From Pseudomonas tructae (lineage in GTDB: Bacteria; Pseudomonadota; Gammaproteobacteria; Pseudomonadales; Pseudomonadaceae): a stretch of 64,000 nucleotides of DNA. The position numbers were made by a program, and so were the translations under genes. Below the pieces are notes generated by a model that was not told the DNA's origin, ran no database searches, and was given only the letters and a program-made list of their open reading frames with translations. The stretch lies in contig NZ_CP035952.1 of the NCBI RefSeq assembly GCF_004214895.1, forward strand, positions 4,412,501 to 4,476,500. Reading direction: 5' to 3'. This document shows positions 35,760 through 43,067 of the stretch, piece after piece. Numbering within the stretch: the stretch's first letter is position 1; each line of letters begins with the position of its first letter.

Positions 35760-36662
35760 TTAATGATCTTGCACTGATTGCAGTTTGAGTAGCATGTGAT
35801 TGAACTCTGCAGTCAAACCTCGATCAAAATCATACTCTTCAGCGAGCAATGTTTTTTTCAGCAAACGGTTGTCAAAAACAAAATCCCGCCCCCTGGTTGA
35901 GACTGCTTGATGATTGACCTGCACCGAACGACCACTGATGACTACCAGTTTCTCGACGAGCGCCTTGATGCTGATTGGCGCTCCACCAACGATATTGATA
36001 ACGCGTTCTCCGGTATCACATGTGACCGCCTTGAGAATCGCACTGACGATGTCTTCAATATAGATAAAGCTGCGGAGTTCCTCACCGCCACCCCATATCT
36101 GTACCGGTTTGCCGGACAAGATATTGGAGATCGTCAGTGGCAGAATCTTCTGGTAGGCCTCTTCGCCCGGGCCATAGATGTGGCCCAAGCGCAAGATTTC
36201 ATGGCTGATCGATCGCTGACTGGCGAAGACCTCAACCATCTTTTCGCCATACAGCTTTGACGCACCGTAAAGCGTTGCCGGCGCGAGCGGCGTCGACTCA
36301 GAAATGCGCTCTGCCGCTGCGTACACATCCAGCGTGCTGGTAAAGACGACTTTCTTGAGTGAGGCAAACTGGAACCTGAGCAGGTTTTCAGTGAAGCTGA
36401 TATTGCGACCACAGGCCTCGATATCATTCGCTTCCTGACCGCTCTTTGGCGTAAAGGCACCTGCATGAATCAGCACATCGATATCATTGAACCTGTCAGG
36501 TCCGAGCTGCGAAAGATCATGACCTTTCGCCACAACAGATTGGACGCCGTCAAGCTCACGACTTGTCAAAGCAACGACATTATCATGACCAAATGTTTCA
36601 ATTGCCGTTCTCAGCAGGTGGCCACCAACAAATCCACCTGCTCCGGTCAGTAGAATTTTCAT
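35760..36662 (-). CDS. NAD-dependent epimerase/reductase (SDR)
   Basis: This 300-residue extended SDR has ILLTGAGGFVGGHLL, catalytic TSTLDVY and YGASKLYGEK, and LRSFIYIEDIV. Members of this kind act as C4 epimerases or C4 reductases on nucleotide sugars. One reading is the reductase that turns the WbpM product into UDP-QuiNAc or UDP-FucNAc, like WbpV. Another is a partner of the flanking ATP-grasp and HAD proteins. The ATG overlaps the ATP-grasp stop as ATGA with no clear ribosome site of its own, so it depends on coupled translation. Confidence 0.85.
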   Translation of the reverse strand: MKILLTGAGGFVGGHLLRTAIETFGHDNVVALTSRELDGVQSVVAKGHDLSQLGPDRFNDIDVLIHAGAFTPKSGQEANDIEACGRNISFTENLLRFQFASLKKVVFTSTLDVYAAAERISESTPLAPATLYGASKLYGEKMVEVFASQRSISHEILRLGHIYGPGEEAYQKILPLTISNILSGKPVQIWGGGEELRSFIYIEDIVSAILKAVTCDTGERVINIVGGAPISIKALVEKLVVISGRSVQVNHQAVSTRGRDFVFDNRLLKKTLLAEEYDFDRGLTAEFNHMLLKLQSVQDH

Positions 36663-37720
36663 GGAAAAATAATCCGTTCTTCCATTTCCTGACTGGTCAC
36701 CAAGCGTGGCTCGGTATCCATCCCCCTCATCCACATCAGGCCGGCCGGCAATGGATTGAGAACCTTTTCAAATGCTGGCAACGGTTGCTTCAGGGCAATG
36801 CACTTGAAAATTTCCGGCAAGTTCAGCCCCGCCTCGGTAAAGAAACGAACCGTGGTGAAAAAGCGCGAGATGTTGATTTCAGTCGGATTCGGGTAGCCGT
36901 CCTTGTCATAGGCCATGTCCACACCGAAGATACCGTGTGGCCTGTCCGAAACAGCCTTTATCGCACGCATGGAGACATCGTTGACAACTTCGTCATCACA
37001 GGTCATGCCCACCTTGGTCACACCGGTAACGCCAGAGATCGTACGATTGCCGTGGGTCCACCCCTGCCGGGCTCTGGATTGAGCGACAACCAGTTGACCT
37101 TCATGCCAGATGGAAAGCCAGGTGACCGTTTTCGAGGTCAGCATCTGGGCAGCAATAAAGTCGCCCCAGCCGGAATAGTGATCAATCCAGGCCTTGGCCA
37201 GCTCAAAGTTGTTGGTGGGCAAAGACCCCTTGCCACCGCCACCGATTGAGGAGGCCCGGAGCCAGATTTTGCCGGACTCATCGCCCAGTTCGGCAAAGGC
37301 TTGCTTGAGGTCTTCCGGGTTATTGATGACAAGGTTCTTCGGCACCTTGACACCGGCCTTGACAAAAGCCTCGTAGGACTTGTGCTTAAAAACACAGGTA
37401 TCAATCACACTGTGCTCTGGCATGAACACTTTGGTCCCGGTAGCCAGGATGTCATCACGAATTTGCGAAGCATGAAAAACTTCGAGATCATTTTGAAAAT
37501 GAATCAGATCCGGTTTTTCGAGTGCCAGGACCTCCAACAACCGAGCCTTGTAGTCAGGTGAATCGGCGTTAGGTACATAGTACTTTCGAGATGCTCTGGA
37601 CAAAATCAGATCACTGGGCTCCGAGCCCATGCCGATGACTTCATTTTCCGGATTACACAGCAGCGAAAAAATCACACCTTCAGACGGCGCGCCACCGGCG
37701 CCCGCGATCAAAATTTTCAT
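36659..37720 (-). CDS. ATP-grasp ligase of O-antigen cluster
   Basis: This 353-residue protein has an N-terminal pre-ATP-grasp Rossmann fold (KILIAGAGGAPSEG) and an ATP-grasp domain. A Lys in FKHKSYEAF, glycine loop LRASSIGGGGKG near residue 160, GIFGVDMAYD and the Mg-binding PTEINISRF near residue 290 are visible. ATP-grasp enzymes join a carboxylate to an amine or thiol through an acyl-phosphate. Here it may attach an amino acid or other acid to an amino sugar, but this is inference. Both ends overlap neighbours as ATGA, which ties it to fdtA-like and SDR expression. No matching ligase is part of standard Pseudomonas O-antigen pathways that I know. Confidence 0.85.
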   Translation of the reverse strand: MKILIAGAGGAPSEGVIFSLLCNPENEVIGMGSEPSDLILSRASRKYYVPNADSPDYKARLLEVLALEKPDLIHFQNDLEVFHASQIRDDILATGTKVFMPEHSVIDTCVFKHKSYEAFVKAGVKVPKNLVINNPEDLKQAFAELGDESGKIWLRASSIGGGGKGSLPTNNFELAKAWIDHYSGWGDFIAAQMLTSKTVTWLSIWHEGQLVVAQSRARQGWTHGNRTISGVTGVTKVGMTCDDEVVNDVSMRAIKAVSDRPHGIFGVDMAYDKDGYPNPTEINISRFFTTVRFFTEAGLNLPEIFKCIALKQPLPAFEKVLNPLPAGLMWMRGMDTEPRLVTSQEMEERIIFP

Positions 37721-38130
37721 ACAGTAACACCCACTTCCTGAGCTTCTATAAATTGCTGATAGTTGCGAATGTAATCACTTTCATCATAAAGATGGCTTGC
37801 AATGACCAACAGCACACAATCAGCACTAAAGTCATGCATTTCTCGCCACATCATACTTTCGATCAACAAGCCTTTAGTTGGGCAATCAAGCCAGACTTCT
37901 TCACGAACCGTCCCATTGTCCAAAATCATTCTGCATTTTCCAGAAACGCAGATAGCAACTTGCTTTAACTGACGATGAGCGTGATAACCCCGACTGACGC
38001 CCTCACCAGTATGGTAGAGATAATAGATTCGCTTGATTTCAAACGGAATGACTTTACCTTGTTCGATAGAAACCAAGCTACCTCGTTCGTCGCCAAGAAT
38101 CTGAAAATCAATCCACTTAATCAAACTCAT
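37717..38130 (-). CDS. dTDP-4-keto-6-deoxyglucose 3,4-ketoisomerase
   Basis: This 137-residue single-cupin protein of the FdtA/QdtA family has IDFQILGDERGSLVSIE, and IKRIYYLYHTGEGVSRGYHAHR, quoted as SRGYHAHRQLKQ. It also has the C-terminal MHDFSADCVLLVIASHLYDE (part). The two His of HAH act in keto-isomerisation. The reaction moves the keto group from C4 to C3 before amination by the FdtB/QdtB-like enzyme. FdtA (galacto) and QdtA (gluco) products cannot be told apart by eye. The ATG follows the rmlC stop directly (TAAATG), with GAGGGCGAG as ribosome site inside rmlC. Confidence 0.9.
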   Translation of the reverse strand: MSLIKWIDFQILGDERGSLVSIEQGKVIPFEIKRIYYLYHTGEGVSRGYHAHRQLKQVAICVSGKCRMILDNGTVREEVWLDCPTKGLLIESMMWREMHDFSADCVLLVIASHLYDESDYIRNYQQFIEAQEVGVTV

Positions 38131-38691
38131 TTACTCGCCCTCGATCTGAGACAACCGTGGCGCTTCCTGATCCTTTTGATTGACGATCAATACATCAAGT
38201 GCAGGCCAGTCAATATTCAGATCAGGGTCATTCCAAAGAATCGCGGCTTCGGATTGCTTCGCATAGTAGTCAGTCGTTTTATAATGGAAGTGCGTGTTGT
38301 CTTCCAATGCCAGAAAACCATGCGCGAAGCCTTCCGGGATCCACAGCATACGTTTATTGCTGGCGCTAAGCTCAACCCCAACCCATTGCCCAAAGGTCTT
38401 GGAGCCTTTGCGGATATCCACCGCGACATCGAAGGCCGCACCTTGCGTGACCCGCACCAGTTTGCCTTGGGCATGAGGTGCACGTTGGTAATGCAAGCCA
38501 CGTAACACTCCACGCTTGGAGCAAGAGTGATTATCCTGGACAAAGGGCTTGGGCACTTGCAATGCCAACGCTTGCAACCCGCCATGAAAGCGAGCCTCGT
38601 TGAAACTCTCCATAAACCAACCGCGATCGTCTTCGTAGACATCCGCTTCAATGACGACAACTTCTGAAAGCTTAGTTTGTGTAAGTCTCAA
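38131..38691 (-). CDS. rmlC: dTDP-4-dehydrorhamnose 3,5-epimerase
   Basis: This 186-residue cupin has the RmlC signatures: EADVYEDDRGWFMESFN, FVQDNHSCSKRGVLRGLHYQ (part; catalytic His), IPEGFAHGF and TTDYYAK with the catalytic Tyr. It makes dTDP-4-keto-L-rhamnose from dTDP-4-keto-6-deoxyglucose, the same precursor used by the ketoisomerase next to it. The family N-terminus places the start at TTG (38689-38691) with GGAG nine bases upstream; no in-frame ATG fits. rmlA, rmlB and rmlD are absent from the window. It is the first gene of the long operon after the 0.8-kb gap. Confidence 0.94.
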   Translation of the reverse strand: MRLTQTKLSEVVVIEADVYEDDRGWFMESFNEARFHGGLQALALQVPKPFVQDNHSCSKRGVLRGLHYQRAPHAQGKLVRVTQGAAFDVAVDIRKGSKTFGQWVGVELSASNKRMLWIPEGFAHGFLALEDNTHFHYKTTDYYAKQSEAAILWNDPDLNIDWPALDVLIVNQKDQEAPRLSQIEGE

Positions 38692-39510
38692 AGAGGGTTA
38701 CTCCATTCAGATTTATGAAATTGGTCCATTGTATGGCATCTTGCACTGCGCAGCACCTTGCCGGCCTCCCTGCAACGAAATGAAGGCAATTTGCAATCAA
38801 CTGCTGCACGCAGAGCGAAGCCCCCATAGAAACCTGCATCGTCAGGATTCAACCGAGTTACAAGACAGCCATCCCTGTCCTTCGGCGCCAGCACAGTCAA
38901 ATCGACTGCCCGCCCAAACCATTAGGCAGCTTAAGAGACGCAAAGACAAATGGATCTCGGTCGATGAATGCAACAAACCAGGGTTCCCAGCAGGTGCTGC
39001 GAACAGGGACAGGAGCCCGTGCGTGACGACGGACATCCACGCGCTTTTGGATGACGGTGGATTCCCCTCGCCAGCGACGACTGCTCGCCCGGTCACGATC
39101 TCGTGCACCCTGTATTGAGCACTGGAAGGCCTAGACAGAGTCGCGTCTTACACTCAAACAATGATCGCACGAGAATCCTTAGCTCTTGACCTTCCAAAAG
39201 AAACCTGATGACTTCTACGACCGCCAAGCCTGTAGACAAAGTGCCACCACCCGGATAAGACAGGGCACCATAAACCCAGCATTATAGAATGGGCTCCGCC
39301 TCGCAGATACACCCAATTGCAACTATAGGCACATCAACCCGGAAGCGGAACCTGAGAGCACTGAGCAAGCAGCAGTGTCATGGCTGGACAACCCAGAATA
39401 AAGATTGCACGGCCTCCCGCCGCCCCAGCGATGAAGGCAGCGAGACTCGGTACAGCGATAGAAATCGCTTCAAAAAACTCGAAAAAACACAGCAAGCACT
39501 GACGACCTCA
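38692..39510. other. 819-base gene-free gap inside O-antigen cluster
   Basis: I find no convincing gene between rmlC and wzz. Short minus-strand frames (38842-39108 and 38688-38900) and a plus-strand frame (38651-39118) lack ribosome sites, overlap one another, and have Cys/Ser/Leu-rich composition unlike the neighbours. The rmlC-proximal part holds CATACAAT, a possible -10 on the minus strand about 40 bases before the rmlC start, without a clear -35. No GGCGGTAG (ops) element is seen on the coding strand. The stretch could be a decayed gene, a 5' leader or an old junction. Confidence 0.55.
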
Positions 39511-40860
39511 TCAGTCCCGCTGCAGCCCTTTGGCAGCAACAGCAGGCAATGTGGGCGCCCCCAGATCAAGACTTGCACGTGTAACACGGGCCATATTCTT
39601 GATCCGAAGGAACTGCCGAACCAAAGCGCAGACCGTCCCGAGGATCAACCCCAGCATTAAACCCAAGACAATGACCATCATCTTTTGTGGTTTAACCGGT
39701 GCAGTGGGCTGAACAGCCCGGCGATCAATACCAACAAGCTGCAACTGATTGACATCAATTTGAAGGGTGCTCAAACGGAGATACTCGTTACGCAACGACT
39801 CTACATCAGCGAGGAAGATATCTTCATTCGACCGTCTTTTCAGAACCTGGATTTCACGATTGACCTGGAGCATCTGCAACTCTTTGAAAATCTGGGCAAC
39901 CCGAGCCTCGGTAAACTCATCAGACTTGCGCTGCAGCAACGCAGCACGCTCTGCCTCCAGCGCCTCTGTCCCCATGAAATATAATGGAATTTGCTGGTTA
40001 TTGACTTCTGTTCGCATTACACGAGCGGACGCGGCATGCTCAGCTTCTGCCAATGCAGAAGGGGTGGTTGGCTTGACAATACCCAACGCGCGCGCAATCC
40101 CAATAGCCTCGGTCAACTGTGCAATCCGATCTTTGCGCAACAGCTTCAACTGCTGACGCAGCGCATTCAACTCGTCTTGCAGTTGAGCACGACGCAGATC
40201 ATCGACCTCCTGTAGGCGCGCAATCTTTACTTCCTTGTCCAACTCGTAAGTGGCCCGCGCGGCGTCAATTTTTTTATCGAGTTCGGTGATACGATTCTTC
40301 AAAACAACTTCGAAATCACTCGCCAGTTTCTGCCGCTCTGTAGCTACGGCGAAATCCACAAAGCTGTTGAGAATTTGCACACCATCAATTTTTTCCGGAT
40401 AGTCCAATTCCAGGGCTACCGAAGATGGCAGCCCGGCAAGTTTGCTACCATTATTGACGGTGACACGCAGAGACTTCTTGTTGAACGCCTCAAAGTTCTG
40501 ATCAAAACTATTGCCAGGCTCTTCAATAGCCTTGAAGAGATCTGGGTTTGCCTTGAAGAACTCCAGGCGCATCTCGTAGGAGTCCAACGCCCCACCAACC
40601 TTGAGCAACGCTGCCTCTGGCGCCAAACTATAAATGCCCGAACGATTCAAGGCATCAAGCTCTTTTAATGCTACCGGACGCAAGACGCTGGCAACTCGAT
40701 ATTCGGGCGTTGCTAGAAATGCATAAAGCGCAGCTGCTCCGGCAATCAGCGCGGCAATAACAAGCACAAAGTTTTTTTGCTTCCAAACCGACTCAACAAG
40801 AGCAAACAACTCTATTTCATCTGATTCGGCTACGGGAGGGATACGGCTAACACTACTCAC
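39511..40860 (-). CDS. wzz: Wzz chain-length determinant, long form
   Basis: This 449-residue polysaccharide co-polymerase has helix 1 near residues 31-50 (FVLVIAALIAGAAALYAFLA). A long coiled-coil periplasmic domain spans about residues 60-390. The Pro-rich block PTAPVKPQKMMV precedes helix 2 (MVIVLGLMLGLILGTVCALV, in part), with a short cytoplasmic tail. Wzz sets the modal length of Wzy-made O-chains. At 449 residues it is about 100 longer than the adjacent Wzz and could impose a longer mode. It starts with GTG, with AGG seven bases upstream. It lies 206 bases after the other wzz on the same strand. Confidence 0.92.
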   Translation of the reverse strand: MSSVSRIPPVAESDEIELFALVESVWKQKNFVLVIAALIAGAAALYAFLATPEYRVASVLRPVALKELDALNRSGIYSLAPEAALLKVGGALDSYEMRLEFFKANPDLFKAIEEPGNSFDQNFEAFNKKSLRVTVNNGSKLAGLPSSVALELDYPEKIDGVQILNSFVDFAVATERQKLASDFEVVLKNRITELDKKIDAARATYELDKEVKIARLQEVDDLRRAQLQDELNALRQQLKLLRKDRIAQLTEAIGIARALGIVKPTTPSALAEAEHAASARVMRTEVNNQQIPLYFMGTEALEAERAALLQRKSDEFTEARVAQIFKELQMLQVNREIQVLKRRSNEDIFLADVESLRNEYLRLSTLQIDVNQLQLVGIDRRAVQPTAPVKPQKMMVIVLGLMLGLILGTVCALVRQFLRIKNMARVTRASLDLGAPTLPAVAAKGLQRD

Positions 40861-41066
40861 TATCAGACCTGCCTTGGAAAGTAAACCTCAGGCTCGCGCT
40901 CCAGACAGGTCGATTGGCAAATTCTACTTCTTCACCTTCAGATGCCGAGCCTCAAACCCGGCTACCACTGTCTGTCCTTCGAGAACTGAAGCATTTTGCC
41001 ATCCCTAACCCTGTTTGAGAATCGTAACAAAAAAATTTTCGCCGTCGCAGCCCTCGCAACAGAGGC

Positions 41067-42119
41067 CTAGACCCTAGCCTTCCGTTGGTCAAAGAAAAAA
41101 ATACGAAGCGCTGCAATCAAGAACCCAAGCACTACGCCCAAGAGAAGACCGACAATTAGCACGGCGGATTTTTTCGGTTTGATGGGTTCGTCAGGCTGCT
41201 GGATAGGTCCATCCAATCGATACACCTCCACCCCTTCAGGAGCAACCTCAAGGTTTTTGTAAAAGCTATAGGCAACCTGCAACTCACGCAATTGTTTGAT
41301 AAACGGGTCATCAGACTTGCGCTCCTCGAGGTTTCTGATTTCAGCCTCGAGCGCTTTACTTCCTCGCATGTAGGTCAACTCACCATCCATGCCTGCCGAG
41401 ACCTCAGAAGACAGGTTGCCGGAAATAATCGGCGGCTTTTCAAGACCAATAGCCCGGGACACTGCCAGCGCCTCACGTAACTGCACAATAAGGTCTTCAC
41501 GAACTTTTTGCCCGCTTTCCCGCAATGTACCGATTCTTTGATTCAGGTTACGCGCGCGAACCTCAGCTTCACGGTTGACGTTCTTGATCATCTCCGCCTT
41601 TGCCACACTGCCCGCCCGCTCCAAGTAGTGCTCCGCCCATTCCTTGGCAACGGCAGGATCATTGCCCTGAACCGTTACCGCATAACGATCTGACCCCGGT
41701 TTGGCTACGGAGGTAATCAAGAGTTTTTTGGAAAATTCAGAGTACAGCGAGTCCATCGGTTTCTTTCGCTCAGACTCACTCAAGGAAGGCAGATAGATAT
41801 CCTTGAAAAACTGGCGACGCAATGACTCAGCTTGCAGATTTCGCAGAAAAACGTCATAGACCTGTTTGACGTCGTAACGATTCATTTCTGACTCATTGGT
41901 ACGGCCGTAGTTGAAATCGGCAATATCATTCTGTGTAGGTGGCAAAACAAATGCCTTCGCCTCATAGGTCGGCTCTGCGAGCAACGCGTAAGCACCTGCA
42001 ATACCAAAACACAACACGATAGAAGCCGCGATCAAAACCCACTGACGTGAAAATTTTACGCCCAGCTCATACAAATCGATCTCATCGGCAGCACCAGGAC
42101 TCGGTTGCTTTTCATGCAT
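41067..42119 (-). CDS. wzz: Wzz chain-length determinant
   Basis: This 350-residue chain-length regulator has helix 1 near residues 28-47 (WVLIAASIVLCFGIAGAYAL) and a coiled periplasmic domain. The motif PIKPKKSAVLIVGLLLGVVLG (part) is before and in helix 2. It is the standard Wzz length and position, directly after lapA, as in P. aeruginosa wzz1. The ATG at 42119 is ten bases from AAGGA; a GTG at 42125 is a rival start with tighter spacing. The N-terminal DEIDLYELGVKFSRQW and the DEIELFALVESVWKQ block of the longer Wzz suggest the two arose from a common ancestor. Confidence 0.93.
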   Translation of the reverse strand: MHEKQPSPGAADEIDLYELGVKFSRQWVLIAASIVLCFGIAGAYALLAEPTYEAKAFVLPPTQNDIADFNYGRTNESEMNRYDVKQVYDVFLRNLQAESLRRQFFKDIYLPSLSESERKKPMDSLYSEFSKKLLITSVAKPGSDRYAVTVQGNDPAVAKEWAEHYLERAGSVAKAEMIKNVNREAEVRARNLNQRIGTLRESGQKVREDLIVQLREALAVSRAIGLEKPPIISGNLSSEVSAGMDGELTYMRGSKALEAEIRNLEERKSDDPFIKQLRELQVAYSFYKNLEVAPEGVEVYRLDGPIQQPDEPIKPKKSAVLIVGLLLGVVLGFLIAALRIFFFDQRKARV

Positions 42120-42278
42120 ATACACATTTTCCTTTTATTTTTCTCATAACCCCACCCGGCCGAACTACTAATAACCGAGGAGATAGCCACTTTTGCCTTG
42201 GCAACATACTTTAAAAATAAACCGAATGGTCCAGCGCGATGTCAGCCGTAACTACCCGAACTCAACACCAGTCTAGAC

Positions 42279-42500
42279 CTATTTCAGCGGACCTCGGCGG
42301 GAAAATACGGTCAACAGCGGACCAACAACAAGCCCTACACATAACGCCAGCAAGAGATAAACCGACACTGGTAACTGTGGCAATGTCCAGCCCAAAAATT
42401 GTAACTGCGCCGCCAGCTGATTTTCTAGGACAAATACCATCACGACAGCCATGAGCAATAACAAAAATACGACCAAAAACAACCGCTTAAAGTTCCGCAC
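42279..42500 (-). CDS. lapA: LapA-domain inner-membrane protein
   Basis: This 73-residue protein has two membrane helices (LFLVVFLLLLMAVVMVFVLEN and VYLLLALCVGLVVGPLL, each shown in part) and a short basic C-terminus. The LENQLAAQLQFLGWTLPQLP linker (20 residues) is typical of the LapA (DUF1049) domain. LapA with LapB controls LPS synthesis through LpxC turnover in enterics; this form is shorter than E. coli LapA (102 residues) and lacks its tail. It starts with GTG, with AAGGAG seven bases upstream, and follows ihfB by 21 bases. Confidence 0.88.
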   Translation of the reverse strand: MRNFKRLFLVVFLLLLMAVVMVFVLENQLAAQLQFLGWTLPQLPVSVYLLLALCVGLVVGPLLTVFSRRGPLK

Positions 42501-42521
42501 GGGCGCTCCTTTTCATCCGAT

Positions 42522-42821
42522 TCAATCTTCGTGCTGCCCTTCTTCTTCATTCACCCGATCCCGCAGCTCCTTACCTGGCTTGAAGTGTGGCACAAACTTG
42601 CCATCCAGGCTGACGGACTGGCCGGTTTTCGGGTTACGGCCTACGCGCGGGGCGCGGTAATGCAGGGAGAAGCTGCCGAAACCGCGGATCTCGATGCGGT
42701 CGCCAGTGGCCAGGCACTGGGACATTTGCTCAAGCATGGTCTTGATGGCCAGCTCGACATCCTTGGATGAGAGCAGCCCTTGATGGGTGACAATACGTTC
42801 GATCAGCTCCGACTTCGTCAT
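42522..42821 (-). CDS. ihfB: Integration host factor beta subunit
   Basis: This 99-residue DNA-bending protein forms IHF with IhfA. It matches IhfB by [14 protein letters not shown], the beta-arm block [20 protein letters not shown] and [15 protein letters not shown]. The Pro at the arm tip, which intercalates DNA, is in RNPKTG. The C-terminal tail EEEGQHED is short and acidic. GGGAAAAAT precedes the ATG. It lies after rpsA, with lapA downstream, as in other gammaproteobacteria. Confidence 0.97.
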   Translation of the reverse strand: MTKSELIERIVTHQGLLSSKDVELAIKTMLEQMSQCLATGDRIEIRGFGSFSLHYRAPRVGRNPKTGQSVSLDGKFVPHFKPGKELRDRVNEEEGQHED

Positions 42822-43022
42822 ATTTTTCCCTTCTTTATCAAGCAGCTAGATCATTGCTTCGTAGTTTTTAGCATGACCTGAGGGATTTGAACAGGGTGGT
42901 TCTTGACTTAAACGGAATTTGAAGACACACGCTTTGCTGCAGTAGATGATAGCTCTTTGACACCAATTTCACCGAAGCTCACTGGCGCAAGGGTTCCAGC
43001 CCCAGGCGCAAACTTCAGACAC

Positions 43023-43050
43023 AAAAAAGGGCGACCGAAGTCGCCCTTTC
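43023..43050 (-). terminator. Rho-independent terminator after rpsA
   Basis: On the minus strand AAGGGCGAC pairs with GTCGCCCTT across a stable TTCG tetraloop, followed by six T. It lies 18 bases after the rpsA stop, so ihfB is transcribed mainly from its own promoter in the 246-base gap. Confidence 0.93.
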
Positions 43051-43067
43051 TTAAACACCAGCAGAAC

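Noticed and set aside
38651..39118. Overlapping small frames on both strands in the rmlC-wzz gap
   Set aside because: They overlap each other in different phases with no ribosome sites and unusual composition; listed as a gap instead.
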